A stretch of DNA of 50,495 nucleotides from Candidatus Aminicenantota bacterium (GTDB taxonomy: Bacteria > Acidobacteriota > Aminicenantia > Aminicenantales > UBA4085), in NCBI GenBank assembly GCA_026393895.1, contig JAPKZG010000005.1:1-50495 (forward strand). Direction: 5' to 3'. The notes below the pieces were generated by a model, which searched no databases, had not been told where the DNA came from, and saw only the letters and a program-made list of their open reading frames with translations. Below are positions 17,448 to 25,599 of the stretch, piece by piece; position 1 is the stretch's first letter; the number at the start of each line of letters is the position of its first letter. A program made the position numbers and the translations under genes.

Positions 17448-18500
17448 ATGATGTCCGCCTCTTCGAAACATCCGGGGAAGCCGCTCCGCGTCCTCATCAC
17501 CGGGGCGACGGGTTTCGTCGGCCGCCATCTCATCGCTTATCTTGAGGCCGAGGAAAAAAGGAACAAGAGCGGCCGCCGGCTCGAGATCACCGGGACGTGC
17601 TATCCTGAGCGGCCGGACGAGTGTCCGGACTTTCGCGCCGCGGCGCCCCGGGTGATGCTCCTCCCGCTCGATCTCCGCGATCCCGGGGCCGTCTCGGTCG
17701 CGGTGGCCGCCTGCCGGCCCGACCGCATCTTCCATCTGGCCGCGATTTCCCGGGTCCGGGCGTCCTGGGACCTGCGGCGGGAGACGATCGAAACGAATCT
17801 TATGGGCACATTCCATTTATTCGAAGCGGCGAGGCTCCGCGCCCCGTCGGCCCGAATCCTTTTCATCAGCTCGTCGGACGTTTATGGAGAGCAAGGCCCT
17901 CGGCGAATGCCGCTTCGGGAAAACTCCCCGCTGAGTGCGGTCAGCCCTTACGGCTTCACGAAGTTGAGCGCCGAGGAGCTGGCCGTCTTTTACGCCCGCA
18001 TGGAAAAGATGGCGATCGTCATCGCCCGGCCGTTCACCCATACCGGGCCCGGTCAGGGCCCCGATTTCGTCTGTTCCGACTGGGCCCGTCAAATCGCCGT
18101 CATCGAAGCGGCGGCGAACGGGAAGAAAAACGGCGGCCCGGCGGCGGTCCTCAAGGTCGGGAACCTCTCCGTCCGGCGCGATTACAGCGACGTGCGCGAC
18201 ATCGTCCGGGCGTACGCGCTGCTTCTCGAAAAAGGAAAAAGCGGAGAGGCGTACAACGTCTGTTCGGGGAAATCCCTGGCGTTGAGGGAGATTCTCCGGA
18301 TGCTGGTGGAAAAATCCCGGGCGAAAATCGCCGTCAAAGTCGACCCCGACCGCGTCCGGCAGGCCGATATTCCGTTATTGGCCGGCAGCTACGCCAGAAT
18401 AACCCGGGAAACCGGGTGGCGGCCCCGCTATGACCTGGAGACGACGCTCTCCGATCTGCTCAAATACTGGCGGAAGAAGGTCCGGGGCCCGGCGAAATAA
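17448..18500 (+). CDS. GDP-6-deoxy-4-keto-mannose reductase-like SDR
   Basis: A 350-residue paralogue of the preceding gene: TGATGFVGRHLIAYLE, FHLAAISRVRASWD, SSSDVYGEQ, the catalytic SPYGFTKLSAEELAVFYA, and RPFTHTGPGQGP followed by CSDWARQIA, the same block as in its neighbour. It has a longer insert after the first strand (EEKRNKSGRRLE) than the neighbour. Paired GMD/RMD genes generate GDP-D-rhamnose in bacteria with A-band-like polysaccharides; the pair here is inferred to do something similar. Two adjacent ATG codons start the gene. It ends 2 bases from the convergent heptose kinase gene, with no room for a classical terminator. Confidence 0.72.
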   Translation: MMSASSKHPGKPLRVLITGATGFVGRHLIAYLEAEEKRNKSGRRLEITGTCYPERPDECPDFRAAAPRVMLLPLDLRDPGAVSVAVAACRPDRIFHLAAISRVRASWDLRRETIETNLMGTFHLFEAARLRAPSARILFISSSDVYGEQGPRRMPLRENSPLSAVSPYGFTKLSAEELAVFYARMEKMAIVIARPFTHTGPGQGPDFVCSDWARQIAVIEAAANGKKNGGPAAVLKVGNLSVRRDYSDVRDIVRAYALLLEKGKSGEAYNVCSGKSLALREILRMLVEKSRAKIAVKVDPDRVRQADIPLLAGSYARITRETGWRPRYDLETTLSDLLKYWRKKVRGPAK

Positions 18501-18502
18501 AG

Positions 18503-19480
18503 TCAGAGATTTTCGATCGAGGCCAGAAGCTCCTCCGGGGCGCAGGTCGCCGTGCCGATCTTTCCGACAACGACGCCGGCGGCCGCGTTGGCCATGACCG
18601 CCGCCTCCTTGATCGACATGCCGCCGAGCAGGGCCAGGGCGGCCGTGGCGATGACCGTGTCGCCGGCGCCGGTGACGTCGAACACTTCGCGGGCGATCGT
18701 CGGGATATGCACGGGTTTTTTATCGCGCTCGAAAATCGACATCCCCTGCTCGCCCCGTTTCAGGATTAAATAGAGGCAGGAGATCATTTCCATGATTTCG
18801 CGGCCGGCCTGTTCGACTTCGGCGTTTGTCCGGCAGGGATGATGGACGACGCGCTCGGTTTCATCGTGATTGGGGGAAATGAGCGTCACCGGTGAATAGA
18901 GGGAAAAGTTTTCGACCTTCGGGTCGACAAAGACGGGGACGTGGGCTTCGGCGGCATGAGCCAGCACGCGGGACATCATCGATCGAGTGACGATCCCCTT
19001 GCTGTAATCCGAGACGATGATCCCGGTGTACTTCTCCTTCCGGATGAAACGGACGATCCGATCCTCCATATTCTTGGAGACGGCCTGTTTTTTTTCCTGG
19101 TCTACCCGGACAACCTGCTGATGATGGGCGATGATCCGGGTTTTAACCGTAGTCGGGCGGTCGGTATCGAAGAAAATCCCCCGCCCGTCCGGAACGTTTT
19201 TCTTGATCCAGAGGCCTTCTTCGTCGTCGCCGACGACGCCGACGAGAAGTGGCGCCGCCTTGAGGGCTTGAAGATTGTGGGCGACATTGCCGGCGCCGCC
19301 GAGGGCGGACGTGCTTTCCCGGACTTCGACGACCGGGACTGGCGCCTCCGGCGAAATCCGGGAGACGTTTCCCCAGATATACCGGTCGAGCATCAGGTCG
19401 CCGAGAACGAGGACCCGGCGGTTGCGGAACTTATAGATGGTTCTACGGGCTTTGGACAGGGAGAGGTCGATCGTCGTCAT
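18503..19480 (-). CDS. hldA: D-glycero-beta-D-manno-heptose-7-phosphate kinase (HldE N-domain/RfaE1)
   Basis: A 325-residue PfkB/ribokinase-family protein. N-terminal VLVLGDLMLDRYIWGNVSRI, the sugar-binding SALGGAGNVAHNLQAL, and the C-terminal anion hole with catalytic Asp, VTGAGDTVIATAALAL near residue 268, are the pattern of RfaE/HldE kinase domains. The adenylyltransferase half is absent, so this is the stand-alone kinase. It phosphorylates heptose-7-phosphate to the 1,7-bisphosphate on the way to ADP-heptose for LPS inner core. Its start overlaps the stop of the PHP gene by 4 bases, placing it last in a minus-strand LPS operon. Confidence 0.92.
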   Translation of the reverse strand: MTTIDLSLSKARRTIYKFRNRRVLVLGDLMLDRYIWGNVSRISPEAPVPVVEVRESTSALGGAGNVAHNLQALKAAPLLVGVVGDDEEGLWIKKNVPDGRGIFFDTDRPTTVKTRIIAHHQQVVRVDQEKKQAVSKNMEDRIVRFIRKEKYTGIIVSDYSKGIVTRSMMSRVLAHAAEAHVPVFVDPKVENFSLYSPVTLISPNHDETERVVHHPCRTNAEVEQAGREIMEMISCLYLILKRGEQGMSIFERDKKPVHIPTIAREVFDVTGAGDTVIATAALALLGGMSIKEAAVMANAAAGVVVGKIGTATCAPEELLASIENL

Positions 19481-20691
19481 GGGACATCCTTTCGAATCAC
19501 GATGGGATTGGAGAGAATCCAGGGAACGTCGCGTCGAAGCGGGGTCCGGGCCCGCAAATAAACCTCGGCCCGGTAGACGCCTGGCTCGCGGGCTTCAAAC
19601 ACGAGTTCCGGTCCGTTCCCGGAAGCCACCGTCGCGCCCCGGCGAAGGAGACGGATTTCGTGGGCGAAGGAAAAGGGGGCGCGGATATGGAAAACGGTCG
19701 GGGCGATCCGCCCGTCTTCGGCCCAGAACCGAAACCCGGCCGGGTCGGCGGCGGCATCGACGGCGTTGTAGAACCGGCCGCGGCGGAGGGCTTCGACGAC
19801 GGCGCGGGACGCCTCGGTGAAATCGACGGGGGCGAGGGAGTCGAGTTGAACGTGGAGATTGAGCACACCCAGCGCGGTTTCGTAGAAAAGACGATGAGCG
19901 TCGATGCTGAAATATCCCAGGTACGGGCCGACGGCCCGGCCTTCATCTTCTTCTAAAAGCCGATCCCATTTATGGACGGCGGTCGTCGGCGGGTCCAGAA
20001 TTTTAAGAAGGGCAAGGGAGGGTTTGATGAGGAGTACGGGCGCGTAAAGAAGGGAGGGAGCCCACCCGCGGCGGAGGTCGCTGTCGAAGCTGATGATTTC
20101 GAGTCCGCTGAAATCCGCCCGATCTCCCCAGGACCAGCGCGTCTTGGAATAGGGGTGGGCGATCACCGTGAAACCGCCGAGGGCGGCGACCTCACGGGCG
20201 GCCGATTCCGCATTCTGGGAGAACCGCTGGGTCGGCCGCTTAAAGCCGAGGGCCACGAGATGGCCGCGGCTCGAGGAGATTTCCGCCCCGGCGATGACCA
20301 TAACCCGGCCGATTTGCCGTTGGGAGTCGAAGGAAGCGAAGTTCGGCGAGCCGTGGTCGGTGAGTATGACGAAATCCAAACCGGCCCGCTCGGCCGCGGC
20401 CGCGACCTCCTCGACGGTTTTCGTTCCGTCGGAGTGACGGGTATGCAGGTGAAATGCGCCGCGCAGCTCGACGGGTTCCGGTGCCCCGGCGCGCGCGGGG
20501 GCCGCATCCGGGGAGCCGTCCGTCCGGAACGACGTTATTTCCGCCCGGGCGGGCTCGGGCGGCGAGACGTATTTCCGGTACGACAGGATTTGAACGGCCA
20601 GCCAGGCGATATAAACGGCAAGTGCGGCGAAAAGGACAGTCCGGACCGGATGCCTCCGCTTTTTCACTTCAGGAGGCCTCGGATGATCCAT
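19477..20691 (-). CDS. Membrane-anchored PHP-domain metallohydrolase (CehA/McbA-like)
   Basis: A 404-residue protein with one N-terminal membrane helix (residues about 17-35) and then a PHP domain. Metal-ligand motifs are visible: FHLHTRHSDGTKTVEEV near residue 77, ILTDHGSPNF near 112, AGAEISSSRGH near 138 and VIAHPYSKTRWSWG near 180. A C-terminal part (about residues 330-404) looks beta-rich and may be a small sandwich domain. The substrate is unknown; PHP proteins hydrolyse phosphoesters. The gene overlaps the O-antigen ligase gene by 23 bases and the heptose kinase gene by 4, so a role in LPS assembly or carrier-lipid phosphate removal is a plausible inference, not shown. Confidence 0.78.
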   Translation of the reverse strand: MDHPRPPEVKKRRHPVRTVLFAALAVYIAWLAVQILSYRKYVSPPEPARAEITSFRTDGSPDAAPARAGAPEPVELRGAFHLHTRHSDGTKTVEEVAAAAERAGLDFVILTDHGSPNFASFDSQRQIGRVMVIAGAEISSSRGHLVALGFKRPTQRFSQNAESAAREVAALGGFTVIAHPYSKTRWSWGDRADFSGLEIISFDSDLRRGWAPSLLYAPVLLIKPSLALLKILDPPTTAVHKWDRLLEEDEGRAVGPYLGYFSIDAHRLFYETALGVLNLHVQLDSLAPVDFTEASRAVVEALRRGRFYNAVDAAADPAGFRFWAEDGRIAPTVFHIRAPFSFAHEIRLLRRGATVASGNGPELVFEAREPGVYRAEVYLRARTPLRRDVPWILSNPIVIRKDVP

Positions 20692-21949
20692 GGGATTCCC
20701 CTTCGAGTCGGTAGGCGGCGAACGGCAGGGAAATCAAGATGAGCAGAAGTTGGGCGATCTCCGAATCGCCGAAGTTGTATTCAAAAAACCCGGCGATGAA
20801 CAGGGCGACAAGCGCGGCCAGTCCCCCGGCGGCGATTTTTCGTCGCTTGACCGCGCCGGGAGGAGCGTCCGCCGGGACGCGCCGCATCCGCCAAAGACCC
20901 GCCAGGGCCAGGCCGACAAACGCCAGCCAGGAAAGCAGGGTGACGAGGCCCCGCTCGGCCGCGATTTGGATGATGTTGCTGTGAAGATGGACGTTATGTT
21001 TTGCCAGGACCCCGAGCCCATATTTTTCGTCCTGGAAGACCATGTCGACGGTGTCCGGCCCCGTGCCGAGCAGGGGATAATCGGCGATGATTTTGACCCC
21101 GGCCTTGAAGTATTGGACGCGGGCGATATTCGAGTCGTCGCGCATCGTGAAAATGCTCAAGGCCCGGTCTTTGACCGACTTGGGCGCGGCGAAGAATCCG
21201 AGGGCGACGATCACGGGCAGGAGAATCAGCGCCTTCGGTTTCCACAAAAATACGACGACGACCAGGGCGGCGGCGACGCCGATCCAGGCGCCCCGGGTAT
21301 AGGTCAGGATGTTGGCCGCCGAGGCCAGAAGAAGACCGACGGCCCAGGCGACGCGTTCGGCCCAAATTCTTTCGGCTTCCGGGCCGGCGGTCGCGGTTTT
21401 CGTCCGGCGGATGAATCCGGCGAACAGGATCCCCAGGGCGAAGGAGATGAACAGGGCCGTGAGGCCGGCCTGGGTCATGTAATGACCCATGAAGGCCTTG
21501 ATCCGTTCCGCGGATGTCGTGAATCGGCAAACGACGGCGTAGACGCCGTTGGCGACCGCCGAAAGAAGGAGAGCGGTAAGCGCGATTTCAAGGTCGGCCC
21601 TGCGGCGGACGGCCGCCAGCGTGATCGGGACGGCCAAGATAAGCAAAAGGTCGCGCGAATCCCAGAAACTCATCCGCGAATTGACCGAAGCGGCCGAGGA
21701 GAGAAGGGAAAGGCCGGCGTAAGCCGCCAAGGCCCAGAAGAACGCCGGCGCTTCAAACCGGCGTTTTCCGCGGAAAAGCATGACGAGCCAGACAAGGAGG
21801 GCGATCGCCAGAAATCCCTGGGCCAGACTGATGGAGATCATGGAAAAAAGGAGAGAGGCGGACAGGGCGCAGATAAGGGCCACATCGCCGGCCCTCCGGC
21901 CGGAAACAAAACCGCGGAAAACGTTCGTCATTGGAGGGGAGTATAACAT
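20669..21949 (-). CDS. O-antigen ligase family protein (WaaL-like)
   Basis: A 426-residue polytopic protein with about twelve membrane helices and the Wzy_C signature region: ADYPLLGTGPDTVDMVF and then HNVHLHSNIIQIAAERGL near residue 315, which matches the periplasmic H-x-H-S/N loop of WaaL. This enzyme transfers a lipid-linked glycan to lipid A-core in the periplasm. It is the first gene after the repeat-rich gap and is followed by overlapping PHP and heptose kinase genes. The ATG at 21949 has no strong ribosome site; an ATG six codons later is an alternative. It could instead be a Wzy-type polymerase. Confidence 0.8.
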   Translation of the reverse strand: MLYSPPMTNVFRGFVSGRRAGDVALICALSASLLFSMISISLAQGFLAIALLVWLVMLFRGKRRFEAPAFFWALAAYAGLSLLSSAASVNSRMSFWDSRDLLLILAVPITLAAVRRRADLEIALTALLLSAVANGVYAVVCRFTTSAERIKAFMGHYMTQAGLTALFISFALGILFAGFIRRTKTATAGPEAERIWAERVAWAVGLLLASAANILTYTRGAWIGVAAALVVVVFLWKPKALILLPVIVALGFFAAPKSVKDRALSIFTMRDDSNIARVQYFKAGVKIIADYPLLGTGPDTVDMVFQDEKYGLGVLAKHNVHLHSNIIQIAAERGLVTLLSWLAFVGLALAGLWRMRRVPADAPPGAVKRRKIAAGGLAALVALFIAGFFEYNFGDSEIAQLLLILISLPFAAYRLEGESHGSSEAS

Positions 21950-22006
21950 TTATTTTCAGCGGATTGAACGAAAACCCCGACCCTTACGCCAAAGGTGGGG
22001 AGGACA

Positions 22007-22212
22007 GGGGGAACACTCAAGAAAGGAATGCTTCCCGATTATCATAATGTGTCCCGCCTAAGATAAGTCATCGCGTTAGGCTTCCTTGCCCTGACTCCCA
22101 AAGGGCGTGTAGGACGGGGAAGCCCCGGAGGGGGAGCAGGACTGGCTGCGCCACCGAAGGCGCGCGGCGGCTGTCCGTTGAGGGGGAACACTCAAAATGG
22201 GTTCCCCCTCAA
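22007..22212. repeat. Intergenic repeat cluster with TAATGTGTCC and GGGGGAAC modules
   Basis: The gap between the O-antigen ligase gene and the broken heptosyltransferase holds GGGGGAACACTCAA at 22007-22020 and again at 22183-22196. A 37-base block at 22045-22081 is repeated in inverted orientation at 36345-36381 with 31 of 37 bases identical. A hairpin with 12-bp perfect arms (22178-22189 and 22201-22212, loop 11) closes the cluster. Related hairpins and a TGTAGGAC motif occur again near 49.75-49.86 kb. The family is unidentified; insertion-sequence end remnants, a MITE or a REP-like element are all possible. Confidence 0.6.
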
Positions 22213-23183
22213 GAGTGTCCGGGCTGCAGCCCGGAAAACATCGTCGGGCGTGATCGCTCGGAGACACCGGAAATCGCCGGTGACGCATTCATGTTGGCGG
22301 CAGGGCCGGCAGTCCAACTCCGTTTGAAGGATCACGGTTTTGGAGGGATCGAGACCGGGCCGCCACGGGCCGAATAGGGCCGGAAGCGTCGGGCCGAAAT
22401 AAGCGACGATTGGCGTCGGAGTGCTCGCGGCCAGATGCATCGGGCCGCTGTCGGGACCGATGAACAGGGACGCCCGGCGGATGAGTTCCGGTCGTTTTCT
22501 CCGCCGATTGCGGCGACGAATGTTCCCGGAATTTCCAGGAGACGGGCGGCCAGGGCGGTCGTCTTTTCTTCGCCCCAATCCCGGAAAGCGTTTCCGGCGC
22601 CGATGTGAAGAACGACGAGGGGAAGAGCTCCGTCGCGCCGTCCGGATCCATCGGAGGCAATGACGGCGGTGAGCGCGTCGATCCGGGCGATTTCCTCCGT
22701 CCGGGCGGCCGGAAGGGACAGGGCCGGAATGTCCTCTTTCCGGAAATTCACTCCTAAAGACCGGACGAGGCCGGCGTGGGTTTCGACGGAATGAATGGGG
22801 GCATTGATTCCGCGCCGGGGAGCGGTCTTATGGTAGAGAAAGCTCTTGGTTTTGATGGTGTGGCCGATCTTAAGCCGGGCGCGCCCGAGAAGCGTGATCC
22901 ATGACGCGCGCGGGCCGCCGTGAAAATCCAGAAGAACGTCGTATCGCTCTTTGCGGATGGCTCGGATGAGCCGGACGAAATCGCCTCGCTTCTGTTTGGC
23001 CGGGACGACGATGACCCGGTCGATGTCGGGATGCCCCTCGACCAGGCGACGGTAGGGCTCTTCGACAAGATAGACCAGGGAAGCTTGCGGGAAATGCCGC
23101 TTGAGGAGAGAAACGGCCGGCGTCGTCAGGATGATGTCGCCGAGCCGGCGAAAACGGAGGAGGAGAATGGATCGGGGATTCAA
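22192..23183 (-). pseudogene. ADP-heptose:LPS heptosyltransferase (GT9), frameshifted and internally deleted
   Basis: The N-terminal frame (from ATG 23183) reads ILLLRFRRLGDIILTTPAVS, LDFHGGPRASW and VVLHIGAGNAFRDWG, typical of WaaF/WaaC-type GT9 enzymes. After AAIGGEND near 22495 the family sequence continues in another frame: PELIRRASLFIGPDSGPMH, then VAYFGPTLPALFGPW and a CRPCRQHEC segment. One base is missing (or two extra) near 22490. In addition, about 25-30 residues normally found between the GG-E-x and LRELAxLI segments are absent, so a short deletion not divisible by three best explains both facts. The last residues (RGNPF) and stop are encoded inside the hairpin repeat. It follows the Trm112-like gene by one base. 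Assembly error remains possible. Confidence 0.75.
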
Positions 23184-23184
23184 T

Positions 23185-23373
23185 TCACTTTTTTACGGCC
23201 CGGTCGGGCTCGATCGCCGATTCCTCGATCAACATGACCGGAATGTCGTCCCTGACCGGATAAACCCGATGACATTGGACGCACTTGAGGCCTTTCTCGT
23301 CGGCCGTGACCTTGACGTCGGCCTTGCATTCCGGGCAGGCGAGTATTTCGAGGAGAAAGGGGTCCAGGGCCAT
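23185..23373 (-). CDS. Trm112-like (UPF0434/YcaR) small protein
   Basis: A 62-residue protein with the Trm112 zinc-ribbon-like pattern: LLEILACPECKAD, then LKCVQCHRVYPVRDDIPVML. The two C-x2-C pairs are kept. Bacterial members (YcaR/YbaR-like) are commonly found next to lipid A or LPS genes, and that is the context here: the heptosyltransferase starts one base after its stop. Molecular role is not established for bacterial members; in eukaryotes Trm112 activates methyltransferases. It is the first gene of the minus-strand LPS operon and diverges from the promoter repeat at 23446. Confidence 0.88.
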   Translation of the reverse strand: MALDPFLLEILACPECKADVKVTADEKGLKCVQCHRVYPVRDDIPVMLIEESAIEPDRAVKK

Positions 23374-23445
23374 GATGATCTCCTATCGTGTTGCTCCGCT
23401 CCCGGTAGAATACGCCACCGTCCCGCGTCCGTCAATCGTTCTGTG

Positions 23446-23485
23446 AGATTGACAACAACCGAAGCGGTGGAATAAAACAAGTCCG
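23446..23485 (+). promoter_or_regulatory. Promoter cassette, copy 1 (redoxin gene)
   Basis: A 40-base segment that recurs at 24421-24460 with 38 identical bases. It contains TTGACA at 23449-23454 and ATAAAA at 23472-23477 with a 17-base spacer, so it looks like a housekeeping promoter. The palindrome GGAACGTTCC follows at 23485-23494, near the expected start of transcription, and could be an operator; it is absent in copy 2. Confidence 0.65.
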
Positions 23486-23561
23486 GAACGTTCCCGGGCG
23501 CCGAACGTATGTAAGAATGACGGCTCTTACCGACGGACACGAATGAATCAAGGAGAAAAAC

Positions 23562-24281
23562 ATGATAAAGAGATTAGTGAGCGCGGCTTTGTCTATGTTA
23601 GCGTTGGCCGGCCTGCCGGCTTCGCCCCTGGCGGCCCAGGCCCCGGTGATCAAGAAGGCCTATCTGGGTCAGCCGATGTCCGACTTCGAGCTGCCTACCC
23701 TCGACGGCAAAACGGTCAAGCTGTCGGCGTTGCAAGGCCGGAACGTGATGCTTGTCTTCCCGCGGGTGTTTTACGCCGCCAACGATGACTGCTCGCTCTG
23801 CGGCTACCAGTACGCGGAATTGGGCGACTATTTCCAACGGGAGAACTGGAAGGACAAATACAACTTGGAGATCCTCTACGTCTTTCCCTTTTCCGCCGAA
23901 GTGACCCGTAGCTGGATATCGCGGCTTCCGGCGATGCTCGAAGCGGTGGAGGGCTGGAAGAACCCCAAAGCCGAAGATCTGAAAAACGAGCAGGTGAAAA
24001 GCTGGATGGATGTGACGCGCCGGATATGCCCCAACAAATATGCCTACGCGGCCGACAAGATCCCGATGCCCTTCCCGATCCTCCTCGACGAAAAGCGGGA
24101 CCTGTCCAAGGGGCTCGACCTGTTCCGGGAGGAATGGGGCGGCGGCAAGGGCTACCAGAACATCCCCTCCGTCTTCATTCTCGACAAGACCGGTGTGGTT
24201 CGCTTCAAGTACATCGGCCAGCACACCGTCGACCGGCCGGGGCCGGTCTACCTCGAGACAATCATGAAAGCCGTGTTGTAA
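23562..24281 (+). CDS. Exported thioredoxin-fold protein (AhpC/TSA-TlpA type)
   Basis: A 239-residue protein with a cleavable signal peptide (residues 1 to about 27, ending SPLAAQA). It is followed by a redoxin domain: MSDFELPTLDGKTVKLSALQ near residue 40, a C-x2-C pair in NDDCSLCGYQYAELG near residue 75, a long helical insert (residues about 110-165), then PFPILLDEKRDLSKGLDLF and IPSVFILDKTGVVRFKYIG. The family reduces disulfides or peroxides; the periplasm is the expected location. A good ribosome site (AAGGAG) precedes the ATG. The gene is flanked by two copies of a 40-base promoter segment and a long inverted repeat, so it looks inserted into the LPS region. Confidence 0.85.
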   Translation: MIKRLVSAALSMLALAGLPASPLAAQAPVIKKAYLGQPMSDFELPTLDGKTVKLSALQGRNVMLVFPRVFYAANDDCSLCGYQYAELGDYFQRENWKDKYNLEILYVFPFSAEVTRSWISRLPAMLEAVEGWKNPKAEDLKNEQVKSWMDVTRRICPNKYAYAADKIPMPFPILLDEKRDLSKGLDLFREEWGGGKGYQNIPSVFILDKTGVVRFKYIGQHTVDRPGPVYLETIMKAVL

Positions 24282-24314
24282 CCGACAATTCATCGGTCTG
24301 CCCCTGGGGGTAAT

Positions 24315-24417
24315 TCGGGGACAGGTTACTCAATCCCCGATTTCTTTACCTATTTATTGTGAATGAGTTGGCAGATGGATATTTCTATAATTAGGGGATT
24401 GAGTAACCTGTCCCCGA
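24315..24417. repeat. Long inverted repeat with GGGGACAGGT core (REP/MITE-like)
   Basis: Perfect 24-bp arms at 24315-24338 and 24394-24417 enclose a 55-base AT-rich spacer. Each arm contains GGGGACAGGTTACTCAATCC. The same GGGGACAGGT core forms palindromes at 28471-28517 and, with GGGACAGGTCT arms, at 37328-37351. It lies 33 bases after the redoxin stop codon and just before promoter copy 2. No transposase is in it. Confidence 0.8.
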
Positions 24418-24420
24418 TTT

Positions 24421-24460
24421 AGATTGACAATAACCGAAGCGGTGGAATAAAACAAATCCG
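24421..24460 (+). promoter_or_regulatory. Promoter cassette, copy 2 (GT4-kinase operon)
   Basis: Second copy of the segment at 23446-23485, with TTGACA at 24424-24429, a 17-base spacer and ATAAAA at 24447-24452. The predicted transcription start falls at about 24459-24460, on the GTG start codon of the glycosyltransferase, so the transcript may be leaderless. Confidence 0.6.
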
Positions 24461-25599
24461 TGCGATTCGAATTTTTCGGCGGTTTCCTTCCTGCCTATCC
24501 GCGGGGCGCGGTTCTCCGCAAGGGCTTGGCCCGCATTGGAGCCGAAGTCGTCGTATGCCGGGCCGGGTCCGGATTTAAATCCTGGGCCCGGTATCCGCTG
24601 CTTTTTCTCGATGCCCTCAAACGCGGTGTTCTCCGTCCCGGAGGAGCATCGGCCGGGCGCTGCCTCTTCGTCCCCGAATTTTGCGCCAAGGACGTTCCCG
24701 CGGCGAAGCTCCTGGCCACCCTGACTGCCCGTCCCCTCATTTTTGACCCCCTGGCCGCCCGCTATGAAACGAAAATCGTCGATTGGGGCTGGCGGCGCGA
24801 AGATTCGCCCGGGGCCTGGTGGAATTTTCAAATCGATCGGGCGTCCTTCACCTTGGCCGATCTCGTTCTCGCCGATACGTTCGCCCACAAACGATATTAT
24901 TGCGAGACGTACGGACTTCGTCCGGCAAAAGTCGAAGTCCTGCCTCTGGGCTATGACGATGATATTTTCAGCCCGCCCCTCGCTCCCGATTCTCTTTTTC
25001 CGCCGGCCCGTTCGAAAAACGGTTTTCAGGTTCTTTTCTTCGGCTCGTTTCTTCCTCTTCACGGGGCCGAGCTCATCGCCGAAGCCGCTCGTCTTGTCGA
25101 AAGCGCGGATCGTTCGATCCGGTTCCGGATGATCGGCGAAGGGCGGACCTTCGCCGCGACCCGGACAGTGGCGGCGGGGGCGTCCAATATCGAATTTTCC
25201 GGCCGCCTTCCAATGCAGGAACTCGGCCGGGCCGTGGCGGAGGCGGATTTGTGCCTGGGTATTTTCGGCCGGACCGAGAAAGCCCGGCGGGTCGTTCCCC
25301 ATAAAATATTCCAGGCGATGGGAATGGGCAGGGCGGTCGTCACCATGCGCGCTCCCGCCGTCGAGGAATTTTTCACCGACGGGGAGGACATCGTTCTTTG
25401 CGACGAACCCTTGGCCGAGACTCTGGCTCACGCCGTTCTTAGCCTTTCCCGCGATCCCGGCCTCCGGGATCGAATCGCCCGGGCGGGGCAGGCCCTTGTC
25501 CGCCGCGATTTTACGCCCGAAGCCGTCGCCCGCCGGCTTATCGAAATAGCCGCCGCCCGTTTCGGGATGGCCTTTTCCCCTTCGAATCTGATAAATTGA
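24460..25599 (+). CDS. GT4-like glycosyltransferase (LPS core operon)
   Basis: A 379-residue GT-B-type protein. The N-terminus, RFEFFGGFLPAYPRGAVLRK, is a typical GT4 opening. The C-terminal half has QVLFFGSFLPLHGAELIAEA near residue 193, FRMIGEGRTF, IEFSGRLPMQELGRAVAEA, and the donor-site PHKIFQAMGMGRAVVT near residue 285. The classic E-x7-E pair is altered, so donor and stereochemistry are unclear. The GTG start at 24460 is the only start giving a complete first strand; no Shine-Dalgarno sequence precedes it. The downstream WaaP-like kinase starts at the last base of its stop codon. Probable role: adding a sugar to the LPS core or lipid A at the cytoplasmic face. Confidence 0.8.
   Translation: MRFEFFGGFLPAYPRGAVLRKGLARIGAEVVVCRAGSGFKSWARYPLLFLDALKRGVLRPGGASAGRCLFVPEFCAKDVPAAKLLATLTARPLIFDPLAARYETKIVDWGWRREDSPGAWWNFQIDRASFTLADLVLADTFAHKRYYCETYGLRPAKVEVLPLGYDDDIFSPPLAPDSLFPPARSKNGFQVLFFGSFLPLHGAELIAEAARLVESADRSIRFRMIGEGRTFAATRTVAAGASNIEFSGRLPMQELGRAVAEADLCLGIFGRTEKARRVVPHKIFQAMGMGRAVVTMRAPAVEEFFTDGEDIVLCDEPLAETLAHAVLSLSRDPGLRDRIARAGQALVRRDFTPEAVARRLIEIAAARFGMAFSPSNLIN

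Noticed and set aside
20690-21946. A 418-codon plus-strand frame opposite the O-antigen ligase gene
   Set aside because: Highly charged, low-complexity antisense translation, with clear membrane-protein coding on the other strand.
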